Assembly: GCF_000420485.1 (NCBI RefSeq)
Contig: NZ_ATVA01000014.1
Coordinates: 248,001-312,000, forward strand
Source of the DNA: Paucidesulfovibrio longus DSM 6739
Lineage (GTDB): Bacteria; Desulfobacterota; Desulfovibrionia; Desulfovibrionales; Desulfovibrionaceae
DNA length: 64,000 nucleotides
Reading direction: 5' to 3'
This document shows, in pieces, positions 43,291-52,509 of the stretch. The position numbers and the translations under genes were made by a program. Positions within the stretch are counted from its first letter, which is position 1, and every line of letters starts with the position of its first letter. The notes beneath the pieces were generated by a model. That model made no database searches, was not told where the DNA came from, and saw only the letters and a list, made by a program, of their open reading frames with translations.

Positions 43291-44706
43291 ATGAAAATCG
43301 AGCAGCGCGCGGTTTTTCGCGCATACGATATCCGGGGCGTGGCCGGAGTGGATTTCGACGCGGCCTGGGTCGAGGAACTGGGCCGCGCCCTGGGCGCGTG
43401 GTATCTTTCGCGCGGCCTGGGCCGCGCAGTGCTCGGCCGGGACTGCCGCGCCACCTCCCCCGAATACCTGGCCGCCCTGGCCCGCGGACTCGCCTCCACG
43501 GGCGTGGACGTGATCCTCGCGGGGCTGCTGGCCACTCCCATGCTCTACCACGCGGTGCGCACCCTGCGCACGCGGGCCGGGGTCATGGTCACGGCCAGCC
43601 ACAATCCGCCGCGATACAACGGCTTCAAGCTCTGGGGCGGAGACTGCGTGCTCAGTCCGGAGGAAATCCTCCAGGTCCGCGATCTCATGGACGCGGGGGA
43701 TCATCCTGTCGGGCGCGGCGTGGTCAGCAGCCATGACCCCATCCCGGCCTGGCTGGAAGAGGTTTCCGCGCTCGAACGGCTCGAGCCGCGCCCCGGAAGC
43801 CGCCCCCTGCGCGTGGTGGTGGACGGCGGCAACGGCTCCGCAGGGGAGCTGACGGCCCTGCTCCTGGAGCGCGCCGCGCAGAACGCCGATCCGGAGGCCG
43901 CCTCCGCTCCCGTCCTGGAGGTGGAGCGCCTTTTCTGCGAACCGGACGGAACGTTTCCCAATCACCACCCCGATCCCGTGGTCGAATCCAACATGGAACG
44001 GCTCAAGGCCCGCGTGCTGGAGACGGGCGCGGACCTGGGCGTGGGCCTGGACGGCGACGGCGACCGCATCGGCGTGGTGGACGAGACGGGCCGGCTCTGG
44101 CCCGGCGACCGCCTCCTGGCGCTATTCGCCCGCGACGTGCTGCGGCGCGCGCCCGGCGCGCGGATCATCGCGGACGTGAAGTGCAGCCACCTCCTGTTCA
44201 GGGACATCGCGGCCCACGGCGGCGTGCCGGTCATGGGCGTCACCGGCCATTCCATCATGAAGCGCGCGCTCAAGGAGCAGGGCGCGGCCCTGGCCGGGGA
44301 GATGAGCGGACATATGTTTTTCGGCGAGGGCTTTTTCGGCTGGGACGACGCGCCCTACGCGGCCCTGCGCCTCGCGTCCCTGCTCGTGCGGTCGGTCGGC
44401 CCGCTGTCGGCCATGCTGGACGACTGGCCCGAGAGCTGGGCCACACCGGAAATCCGCATGCCCTGCCCGGAGGCGTCCAAGTTCGACGTGGTCCGGCGCG
44501 TGCGCGAGGATCTGGCCGCGCGGTTCGATATCATTGACGTGGACGGGGTTCGCGTGGTCTTTCCGGACGGATGGGGCCTTGTGCGCGCCTCGAACACCCA
44601 GGCCGAGCTGACCCTGCGCTTCGAGGCCGAGAGCGAGGCGCGGCTGGCGGAAATCGAGCGCCTGATCCGCGAGGCCGTGGAAAGGGCGAGGCGCTCCCTC
44701 GGCTGA
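43291..44706 (+). CDS. Phosphomannomutase/phosphoglucomutase
   Basis: This 471-residue enzyme has the four-domain layout of the alpha-D-phosphohexomutases: start FRAYDIRGVAG, phosphoserine loop VTASHNPPRYNG near residue 99, Mg-binding DGDGDRIGVVD near 253, sugar-binding GEMSGHMFFGEGFFG near 337, and C-terminal VRASNTQAELTLRFEA. It interconverts hexose 1- and 6-phosphates for glycan precursors, of the AlgC/ManB type. There is no strong ribosome site. It heads a likely plus-strand run with the YkgJ and MacA-like genes. Confidence 0.95.
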   Translation: MKIEQRAVFRAYDIRGVAGVDFDAAWVEELGRALGAWYLSRGLGRAVLGRDCRATSPEYLAALARGLASTGVDVILAGLLATPMLYHAVRTLRTRAGVMVTASHNPPRYNGFKLWGGDCVLSPEEILQVRDLMDAGDHPVGRGVVSSHDPIPAWLEEVSALERLEPRPGSRPLRVVVDGGNGSAGELTALLLERAAQNADPEAASAPVLEVERLFCEPDGTFPNHHPDPVVESNMERLKARVLETGADLGVGLDGDGDRIGVVDETGRLWPGDRLLALFARDVLRRAPGARIIADVKCSHLLFRDIAAHGGVPVMGVTGHSIMKRALKEQGAALAGEMSGHMFFGEGFFGWDDAPYAALRLASLLVRSVGPLSAMLDDWPESWATPEIRMPCPEASKFDVVRRVREDLAARFDIIDVDGVRVVFPDGWGLVRASNTQAELTLRFEAESEARLAEIERLIREAVERARRSLG

Positions 44707-44752
44707 GCCTGCGCGCCGAGTCCGTCGCAAGCCTGTTCCCCCGGAGAGGACG

Positions 44753-45274
44753 ATGCTGACCGAGTGGGCCTTCCGTTCCTTCTGGCGGAGGCTGCTCTGC
44801 CTGATTACCCGACGCGCTCCCCGCGTGACCGGGCATTGCCTGCAATGCGGCCGCTGCTGCCGCGAAATCGTGCTCTGCCACGACGGGCGCTGGGTGACCT
44901 CGCCCAAACGGTTCGCCGAGCTGCTCGCGCTGGAACCCGGATACGAACGCCTGGAGCCCGTCGGGCGCGACGCGGACGGCAGGCTGCTCTTCAGCTGCTC
45001 CTGGCTCGGCGCGGACAGGCGCTGCCTCTGCCACGAGGACCGGCTTCCCCTCTGCCGTCATTATCCGAGTCCCAGACTTTGGCTGCGGGGCGTGGACCTT
45101 CCCCGCTCATGCGGGTATAGGTTGGAAGGACCGGACCTGTTCGGCTTTCTGCGCGGCGAGCGTCCCAAAACGGAGCGGACCTTCGAGCGCCTGCTCGACC
45201 GGGAACGGGAACAGGCCGAGGCCCGGAACGCTGAACCACACGATCGAAGTCCGGATTCGGACGAGGAATCATGA
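44753..45274 (+). CDS. YkgJ family cysteine-cluster protein
   Basis: This 173-residue protein carries the pattern of the zinc/iron-chelating YkgJ (CxxCxxCC) domain: HCLQCGRCCREIVLC near residue 28, then CSW, CLCHEDRLPLCRHYP near 95 and a final CGYRLEG. The clustered cysteines probably bind Fe or Zn. The last 30 residues are hydrophilic and likely disordered. The stop overlaps the ATG of the MacA-like gene by four bases, which suggests a coupled product, though no function for this pairing is known. Confidence 0.9.
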   Translation: MLTEWAFRSFWRRLLCLITRRAPRVTGHCLQCGRCCREIVLCHDGRWVTSPKRFAELLALEPGYERLEPVGRDADGRLLFSCSWLGADRRCLCHEDRLPLCRHYPSPRLWLRGVDLPRSCGYRLEGPDLFGFLRGERPKTERTFERLLDREREQAEARNAEPHDRSPDSDEES

Positions 45275-46347
45275 AGAAATACATCTTGCTGGCGGTTCTC
45301 CTCGCGGTGGTGGCGGGCGTCGTGTTCTGGCGCTCCACCGGGGCGGATACGGAAATCACCGTGGTGGCCACGGGCGTGGTCGAGCGCGGCGAGGTGCGCC
45401 GCATCCTGGAGGCCACGGGCATCGTCAAGGCCCAGGTCGGCGCGCAGGTCAAGATCGGCGCGCGCGCCACGGGCGTGCTCGTGAACATCCCGGTTAAGGT
45501 GGGCGACGAGGTCGCCGCGGGCCAGCTCGTGGCCGAGATCGACGACCGGGAGATCCGCGCCAAGCTGACCGAGGCCGAGGCGCGCTACAATCTTGCCAAG
45601 GCCAAGGCCGAGCGGGCGGCCAAGGATCTGGTGCGCAAGCGCCAGCTCGTTTCCCAGAAGCTCGACTCCCAGTCCTCCCTGGACGAGGCCCTGGAAAACG
45701 CCCGCGTGACCCGCTACGAGGCGGATGCGGAAAACGCCAGCCTGAACAGCCTGCGCATCCAGCTTTCCTATTACCGCATCTTCAGCCCCATCAACGGCGT
45801 GGTTTCGAACATCACGGCTCAGGAGGGCGAAACCGTGGTTTCCGGGCTCCAGGTCTCCAACCTGATCACGGTGCTCGACCCCACGCGCCTGGAGATGTGG
45901 ATCTACGTGGACGAGACGGACGTGGGCCGCACCCAGCCCGGTCAGGAGGTGGAGTTCTTCGTGGACGCCTATCCGGACCGGACCTTCAAGGGGCTGATCA
46001 AGCTCGTCTACCCGGAGCCCGAGATCAAGGACAACATCGTCTATTACCGCGCGCTGGTGGGGGTGGAGTACGACCGCGAATACCCGCTGCGGCCCGAAAT
46101 GACCACCCAGTGCCGCATCGTCGTGGAGAAGCGCGAGAACGTCCTGACCATGCCCAACGAGGCCATCAAGTGGGTCGCGGGCAAGCAGGCCGTCTACGCG
46201 CTCAAGGACGGCAAGCCCGTCCGGGCGGAGGTGGAGCTGGGACTGCGCGGCCTGGAACGCAGCGAGGTCGTCTCCGGTCTGAGCGAGGGCCAGAAGGTGG
46301 CCACGCAGCTCGTGCTGCCCGGCCAGAAGAAGGGCGGAAAGGGCTAG
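45271..46347 (+). CDS. MacA-like periplasmic adaptor (HlyD/RND MFP family)
   Basis: This 358-residue protein has an N-terminal signal-anchor (about 4-20), lipoyl/barrel-sandwich parts (GVLVNIPVKVGDEVAAGQLV and FSPINGVVSNITAQEGETVV), an alpha-helical hairpin (about 100-165) and beta-barrel plus membrane-proximal domains. It should link an inner-membrane ABC exporter to an outer-membrane channel. It is followed after two bases by an ABC ATPase gene. The MacB-like permease gene that completes the set is not adjacent but at 54478-55713 on the other strand. Confidence 0.93.
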   Translation: MKKYILLAVLLAVVAGVVFWRSTGADTEITVVATGVVERGEVRRILEATGIVKAQVGAQVKIGARATGVLVNIPVKVGDEVAAGQLVAEIDDREIRAKLTEAEARYNLAKAKAERAAKDLVRKRQLVSQKLDSQSSLDEALENARVTRYEADAENASLNSLRIQLSYYRIFSPINGVVSNITAQEGETVVSGLQVSNLITVLDPTRLEMWIYVDETDVGRTQPGQEVEFFVDAYPDRTFKGLIKLVYPEPEIKDNIVYYRALVGVEYDREYPLRPEMTTQCRIVVEKRENVLTMPNEAIKWVAGKQAVYALKDGKPVRAEVELGLRGLERSEVVSGLSEGQKVATQLVLPGQKKGGKG

Positions 46348-46349
46348 CC

Positions 46350-47105
46350 GTGGGCGAGGAATCGAGAGAAATCATCCGGCTGGAGGGGCTGGGCAAGGTC
46401 TTTGCCTTGCCGGGCGACGGCGCGCAGGAGCCGACCGACGGCAAGGAAGGCAAGGACGGCAAGGACGGGAACAGGCAGGGCGCGCGCGGGGTGGAAGTGC
46501 TCCGCGACATCGACCTGACCATCCGCGCGGGCGAGTTTCTGGCGCTTCAAGGCACGTCCGGGTCCGGCAAGTCAACGCTTCTGCACATCATCGGCCTGCT
46601 CGACCGGGCCACGTCGGGCCGCTACCTGCTGGACGGCAGGGACGTTTCCACCCTGGACGACGACGCGCTCTCGGACCTGCGCAATCAGCGCCTGGGGTTC
46701 GTCTTCCAGAGCTTTTACCTGATTCCCTACGCCTCGGCCCTGGAAAACGTGCTCCTGCCGGGCATGTACGCGGACACGCCCCAGGCCGAGCTGCGCGAGC
46801 GCGCGGCAAGGCTCCTGGAGCGTGTCGGCCTGGGCGACCGCAAGCAGTTCAAGCCCTCGCGGCTTTCCGGCGGCCAGCAGCAGCGCGTGGCCATGGCCCG
46901 CGCCCTGCTCAACAATCCCGCCGTGATCCTGGCGGACGAACCCACGGGCCAGCTCGACTCCGCCACCAGCGCGGAAATCCTGGAGCTGTTCACCGAGATC
47001 AACGCTGCCGGGACCACCATCATCCTCGTGACCCACGACGAAGCCACGGCCGCCGCCGCAAGGCGGGTCATCCGCCTGCACGACGGCAGGATGGTCGAGG
47101 GCTAG
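46350..47105 (+). CDS. MacB/LolD-type ABC transporter ATPase
   Basis: This 251-residue ATPase starts at GTG. It has Walker A GTSGSGKS near residue 69, the Q-loop VFQSFYLIPYASALENV, signature LSGGQQQRVAMARAL, and Walker B VILADEPTGQLDS. It is of the MacB/LolD group that energises lipoprotein or peptide export. The N-terminal region has an unusual insertion (about residues 22-48, with GKEGKDGKDGN) encoded by short tandem repeats before the normal VEVLRDIDLTI strand. The stop is followed by copy B of the dispersed repeat. Confidence 0.95.
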   Translation: MGEESREIIRLEGLGKVFALPGDGAQEPTDGKEGKDGKDGNRQGARGVEVLRDIDLTIRAGEFLALQGTSGSGKSTLLHIIGLLDRATSGRYLLDGRDVSTLDDDALSDLRNQRLGFVFQSFYLIPYASALENVLLPGMYADTPQAELRERAARLLERVGLGDRKQFKPSRLSGGQQQRVAMARALLNNPAVILADEPTGQLDSATSAEILELFTEINAAGTTIILVTHDEATAAAARRVIRLHDGRMVEG

Positions 47106-47112
47106 AGAGGCA

Positions 47113-47307
47113 TTGGGGAAACCCTTTCTTGCAGAACGGGTTTCCCCCAAACCCCCTTCCCAAAGACCGTTCAGCGGGGTGCGATCCGGAGCGCCACCAG
47201 CTTGCGTCGCGATGAGCCCCTTCCGCGCCGAAGCGCGGGTGCGCAGCACCAGGTTTCGGCGCAGAAAGGGAGTCCAGAGGGCCGCGGGCCCTCTGGCCGC
47301 CGGAGGC
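47113..47307. repeat. Dispersed two-hairpin intergenic repeat, copy B
   Basis: Hairpin 1 pairs GGGGAAACCC (47115-47124) with GGGTTTCCCC (47138-47147). Hairpin 2 pairs CCAGAGGGCC (47274-47283) with GGCCCTCTGG (47287-47296), followed by CCGCCGGAGGC. Layout and spacing equal copy A at 19185-19410, but the stems differ by paired changes. It lies between the convergent ABC ATPase and ablB genes. Confidence 0.8.
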
Positions 47308-47327
47308 GCTGCTTTTCTCTTCTCCGG

Positions 47328-48177
47328 CTACCCAAGGCTCTTGTGCCAGACGTTCATGCTTTCCAGCCCGCCCGCGATGTTCGTGTTGTTGGGCAGGGTT
47401 CCGGCAAAGCCGTACCCGGCCCTGGCAAAGGTGATGTTCATGCCGAAGGAGGCTGCGCGCGCAATGGTGTAGAGCGTGGCCAGCCCCTCTGCGGCCATTT
47501 CGCGCTCGGCGCGCGCCAGCAGGTGGGCGGCCAGGCCGCGCCCCCGGTGCGCGGGCAGCGTGGCGAAATCCGTCATCTCCGCGGCGCCGCCGTCGCGATC
47601 CACCTCGGCCGAGCAGAGCGCCGCGGGCGCGTCGCCGCGATAGGCCGCGAAGTAGTGCACGTCGTCGTCCATGGTCCCGCGCAGGTAGTCCGGGTCGTGG
47701 ATGGGAAAGGGATAGGACTCGAAGACCTCGGCGTAGAGCGCGGCCATGTCCTCGGCGTGTTCCGGTCCCAGCTTGCGCAGGCGGTAGCCTTCGGGCAGGC
47801 CGCACTTGGGATGCGAGAGCCCGTCCCCGGCGCAGGGGCGCGCCTTGGCCCTGGCCGTGCGCAGCACGTCGCGCAGTTCGGCCGCGTTGGCCGGAACGCG
47901 CCGCCAGTCCGCGAAATAGCGGCCCATGAACAGGCCGGACTCCTCGCCGTTGAAGAACCCCGGAACCACGGCCTCGGTGCGGTAGCCCGCCTCGGCGAAG
48001 TCCTCGGCGGCTCCGGCCGGAACCTTGGCGAAGATCTTGGTGTAGCCGTTGTCCTCGGCCAGCCGTTCCAGGCGGCTGACGATCCTCGGACAGTCCTCCG
48101 GATCCAGGCGCATGAGGTAGGCCCTGCCGTTGAGCGGTCCGTGCTGGACCGTGGAATTGCCGAATTGCGTGACCCGA

Positions 48178-48188
<11 letters not shown>
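47328..48188 (-). CDS. ablB: Beta-lysine N6-acetyltransferase
   Basis: This 286-residue protein has a two-part layout. Its N-terminal region is found only in AblB ([20 protein letters not shown], then KIFAKVPAG and [15 protein letters not shown]). The C-terminal GNAT domain (about 145-280) has [20 protein letters not shown] as the acetyl-CoA loop and ends [14 protein letters not shown]. It acetylates beta-lysine, made by AblA, to N-epsilon-acetyl-beta-lysine, a compatible solute. Its start overlaps the ablA stop by 11 bases, so the pair is coupled. Confidence 0.94.
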
Positions 48189-49491
<1,303 letters not shown>

Positions 49492-49920
49492 TTTTCCTCC
49501 TGTTTGCGGGCGCGGCCGGATTCGGTTCGGGCCGTCGCCGTGGGCGCTTCCGCCTCCCCGCACTGGGCTTCGGGGAGGTGGGCATGCCTGATTATTGCCG
49601 CCGGACAGGGACGAAGACGAAAAGCGGCTGCAATGCGTCGTTTCCATGAATGATGCGCCCGATGCTTCGGATGAGGTGTCGCGAGCAGGCGCGGATGTCC
49701 CGAAAGTGTATGTGCCGGATCGGCGGCGAATTGAGAGAAGAATAGTCGGAGCTTGGTCTTGCGTTCAAGGGGGGCTGTCGGGCAGCTATCGGGTATATAA
49801 AGCTACCCGATTCGGCCTCGGAACAAATGAGCCTGCAACGGCGCGCCTTGGGGGCGCGGAAGAGGACGCGGAAGAGGACGCGGCCGGGTGCGCGCCCTGG
49901 GTTCGAAGATGCTTCCGGCG
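49492..49920. other. Intergenic region between ablA and the PAS-LuxR gene
   Basis: No credible gene is seen in these 429 bases. The plus-strand frame from 49595 has no ribosome site and runs antisense into the LuxR gene. One perfect palindrome lies at 49788-49811 (reported separately). The region is the likely promoter area of ablAB. Confidence 0.5.
49788..49811. promoter_or_regulatory. Perfect palindrome upstream of ablA
   Basis: ATCGGGTA and TACCCGAT flank the eight bases TATAAAGC. It lies about 300 bases before ablA and could be a regulator site. Confidence 0.55.
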
Positions 49921-50826
49921 TCAGTCCAGGCCGGGCTGTCCTTGCAGGAAGGTGGCCAGGGAAAGCTTGCGCCCGCGCAGGCCCAGCTTGCGGCGGATGT
50001 TCTTGCGGTGGGTCTGGATGGTCTCGAAGGAGGAGCTGAGCAGGTCCGCGATTTCGGAGCCGCTGCGGCCCGTGCGGATCAGGCGGCAGATTTCCAGCTC
50101 GCGCGGGGTCAGCCGCAGCAGCAGCGGCGAGAGGCTTTCGGGATCGCCTTCGGAAAGTCCCTCCAGGCGTTCGCGGATCATCTCCAGATAGCTGCGGCGC
50201 AGTTCCGGGGAGGATTCCCCGGCCATGCGTTCCAGCGCGGGCAGCAGGTCGCGCCGCAATTCCTCGATCAGCTCCCGCCGCGCCAGGGTGGCTGCCTCGT
50301 CCGCGGAGCGGACCATGCTCTGCAAGGCCAGGTTCATGCCTTCCACTTCGCGGCTCTTGCGCTCCAGCCCGCGCTCCAGGCGGGTGCGGTCGGTGAGGTC
50401 GCGCAGGGCGAGGTGGTAGAGGCATTGGTCGTCCGCGTCCATGCGCCGAAGCTGGGCGCGCACGGGCAGGTCGTGCCCGGAGCTGTTCTGGGCGGTCAGC
50501 CGCGCGGTCCAGGTCTCATCGTTGTCCAGGGTGGCGTGGGCCGCGCTGAAGGGGTTGCGATGCTCGGCGGCGAGCAGCTCCACCACGTCCCGGCCCTCCA
50601 CGCCCCGGCCGTCCGGGTCGAAGAGGCGCAAGGCGGCAGGGTTTGCCTGGAGCACGCGCCGTTCCTCGTCGAGCAGAAACATGGGGTCCGAGGAGGTCTC
50701 GAAGATCGCGTCCCCCACGGCTGCGGCGTCGGCGGGAATCGGGGAGGCCGCGTTCCGGGCGTCTGCGGTTTCCTCTGCGCCGGGCAGGGATTCCCGAACA
50801 GGAATGGAGTCGTGGTCGTTGGTCAT
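49921..50826 (-). CDS. PAS domain LuxR-type transcriptional regulator
   Basis: This 301-residue protein has an N-terminal PAS domain (about 38-145, with SSDPMFLLDEERRVLQANPA), a helical linker (about 150-225) and a C-terminal LuxR HTH (about 236-290, with LTPRELEICRLIRTGRSGSE and SFETIQTHRKNIRRKLGL). There is no receiver domain. The PAS domain is the likely signal input. It lies upstream of ablA on the same strand. A palindromic hairpin precedes its ATG. Whether it controls ablAB is unknown. Confidence 0.9.
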   Translation of the reverse strand: MTNDHDSIPVRESLPGAEETADARNAASPIPADAAAVGDAIFETSSDPMFLLDEERRVLQANPAALRLFDPDGRGVEGRDVVELLAAEHRNPFSAAHATLDNDETWTARLTAQNSSGHDLPVRAQLRRMDADDQCLYHLALRDLTDRTRLERGLERKSREVEGMNLALQSMVRSADEAATLARRELIEELRRDLLPALERMAGESSPELRRSYLEMIRERLEGLSEGDPESLSPLLLRLTPRELEICRLIRTGRSGSEIADLLSSSFETIQTHRKNIRRKLGLRGRKLSLATFLQGQPGLD

Positions 50827-50836
50827 GGTCGTTCCG

Positions 50837-50870
50837 GTTGATTTCGGGGAGGCGATCCTCCCCGATCAAC
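50837..50870. promoter_or_regulatory. Long palindrome in the leader of the PAS-LuxR gene
   Basis: GTTGA plus TCGGGGAGG pairs with CCTCCCCGA plus TCAAC around CGAT, with a two-base bulge (14 bp). It lies 11 bases upstream of the ATG. It may be an autoregulatory operator or end rnhA transcription; no T run follows. Confidence 0.5.
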
Positions 50871-50972
50871 TTTGCCATGAACCGGGCGCGATGCCAAGAC
50901 GGCGCGAAAAGACGGGAACGGGAAATGAAAGACCGGAATCGGGCGCGCACGGATGCGGCCCCGAGGCCGGAA

Positions 50973-51431
50973 TCAGGCTTCCTTGTCCTCGGGCTGGCCG
51001 CTCATGCCGGCCTGGGTCCGGGCGAGCACGTCGCAGCGCTCGTTTTCCGGGTTGCCCGCGTGGCCGCGCACCCAGCGGAAATCCACCTTGTGCTCCCGCA
51101 CCAGGGGCATGAGCGCGCGCCAGAGATCCTGGTTCTTCACGGGTTTCTTGGCGGCGGTCTTCCAGCCGTTCTTGACCCAGCCGTCGAGCCAGCCCTTGGT
51201 CAGGGCGTTGCGCACGTATTGGGAGTCCGTGAAGAGCGTCACGGCGCAGGGTTTCTTCAGGGCGGAGAGCGCCTCGATCACGGCGCGCAGTTCCATGCGG
51301 TTGTTGGTGGTGTTGCGGAAGCCTCCGGAAAGCTCCTTGCGCTTGTCCCCGTAGCTGAGCACGGCGGCCCAGCCGCCCGGACCGGGGTTCCCCAGGCAGG
51401 AGCCGTCCGTGTAGATGGTCACTTCGTTCAC
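50973..51431 (-). CDS. rnhA: Ribonuclease HI
   Basis: This 152-residue enzyme starts at GTG. It has the catalytic Asp in [16 protein letters not shown], the Glu in [12 protein letters not shown] near residue 48, the second Asp in FTDSQYV near 70, and the His/Asp of the C-terminal [13 protein letters not shown] motif. It degrades RNA in RNA-DNA hybrids. The GTG overlaps the stop of the upstream membrane-protein gene by four bases, so it is translationally coupled to it. Confidence 0.97.
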   Translation of the reverse strand: MNEVTIYTDGSCLGNPGPGGWAAVLSYGDKRKELSGGFRNTTNNRMELRAVIEALSALKKPCAVTLFTDSQYVRNALTKGWLDGWVKNGWKTAAKKPVKNQDLWRALMPLVREHKVDFRWVRGHAGNPENERCDVLARTQAGMSGQPEDKEA

Positions 51432-52297
51432 TTGAGTTCCTCTCCGGCCAGTGTCTGCCAGATCTGTATCAGGGCGGTCTTGAGCCCCAGGGGCCAATCC
51501 CCGGAGGCGAAGTATTCGTCGAAATGCCGGGTCATGAGCTCGCGCTCGAAGTCCGCGCCCAGGGCGCGGCGCATGATCGGGGGGAAGCTGACGATGACCT
51601 GGCGGGTCTTGGGCGCGATGCCCAGGAACATGGTCTGATTGTCCAGGTCGGGAACGATGATCTTGTCGCTGAAGATGCGGACCACGGCCTTCTGGGCGAA
51701 GTCGCGCTCCAGGGCCTCGGCAAAGCGCATGACGAAGCTGCGCGTCTGTTCGTCCAGGCTGCCTGTCTCGTCGAGCAGGGGCGCGTTTTCGTCCATGGCC
51801 TGCTCCAGGCTGGCGCCCCGGTCGCGTTGCTGGTTCCAGATCAGCACCAGCGCGGACTTCAGCCCGGTCTGCCAGTTCTTGTCCCAGTGGCGCTCGAAGT
51901 GCTTGTGTTCCAGGTAGTCCTGAAGCTCGCGCGCCTTTTCGGGATCCCACTCGGGCGGGGCCACGAACACGACCTGCCGTTCCTCCGGGCTGATGCCCAG
52001 GAACAGACGGCCCTGGACAGGCTCCGGACGGGACACGGCGCTCTTGCGGATGCGCACGCGGGCGTCGATGCCGAAGCTCTCGCGCATGGTCCGGGAAAAG
52101 TCCTTGGCGTAGGCCCGCAGTTGCGGTTCCAGCTTTCCGGTCTCGTCCCAGAGCGGCTTGTCCGCGTAGATGCGTTCGAGCATGTTGCGGTTGTTCTGCC
52201 AGAAGGCCCAGCCCACCAGGGCGACGACCAGGAGCATGGCCAGCATGCGGATGAGTCTTTCGAGCGGGGTTTTCCCGCTGATGGAAAAAAGGCGCAT
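51428..52297 (-). CDS. Membrane-anchored protein with two tandem TPM-like domains
   Basis: This 289-residue protein has one N-terminal transmembrane helix (about 16-34). Two similar units follow of about 105 residues each, starting near residues 51 and 175. Both contain LDETG/WDETG at the start, LFLGI(S/A)P followed by RQV in the middle, and W-x-x-GLK(S/T)AL with IW at the end. The pattern resembles the TPM domain of envelope proteins, but this is a weak assignment. The units probably face the periplasm. The stop overlaps the rnhA start, and its partner genes give no clear function. Confidence 0.7.
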   Translation of the reverse strand: MRLFSISGKTPLERLIRMLAMLLVVALVGWAFWQNNRNMLERIYADKPLWDETGKLEPQLRAYAKDFSRTMRESFGIDARVRIRKSAVSRPEPVQGRLFLGISPEERQVVFVAPPEWDPEKARELQDYLEHKHFERHWDKNWQTGLKSALVLIWNQQRDRGASLEQAMDENAPLLDETGSLDEQTRSFVMRFAEALERDFAQKAVVRIFSDKIIVPDLDNQTMFLGIAPKTRQVIVSFPPIMRRALGADFERELMTRHFDEYFASGDWPLGLKTALIQIWQTLAGEELK

Positions 52298-52509
52298 GTT
52301 TTCAGAGTTCCTCGGCTGGGGTGCGGAGTGGCAGCGGGCGAAGTTCCGCGCTGCGTCATGCGCAAGAGTAGCAGAAAAGGGCGAACGGGTGAATAGTGCC
52401 CGGAATAGTCAAAATCGGCAGATTGTTCTGGTTATTTCCGCTGGAAGCGTGTTATGCAGAAGACAAGGAAGAAATCCTGGAGATTTCTTTGAGTACGAGG
52501 GGGCATAAT

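Noticed and set aside
49595-50191. Plus-strand frame upstream of and across the PAS-LuxR gene
   Set aside because: It runs antisense into a clear LuxR domain and has no ribosome site.
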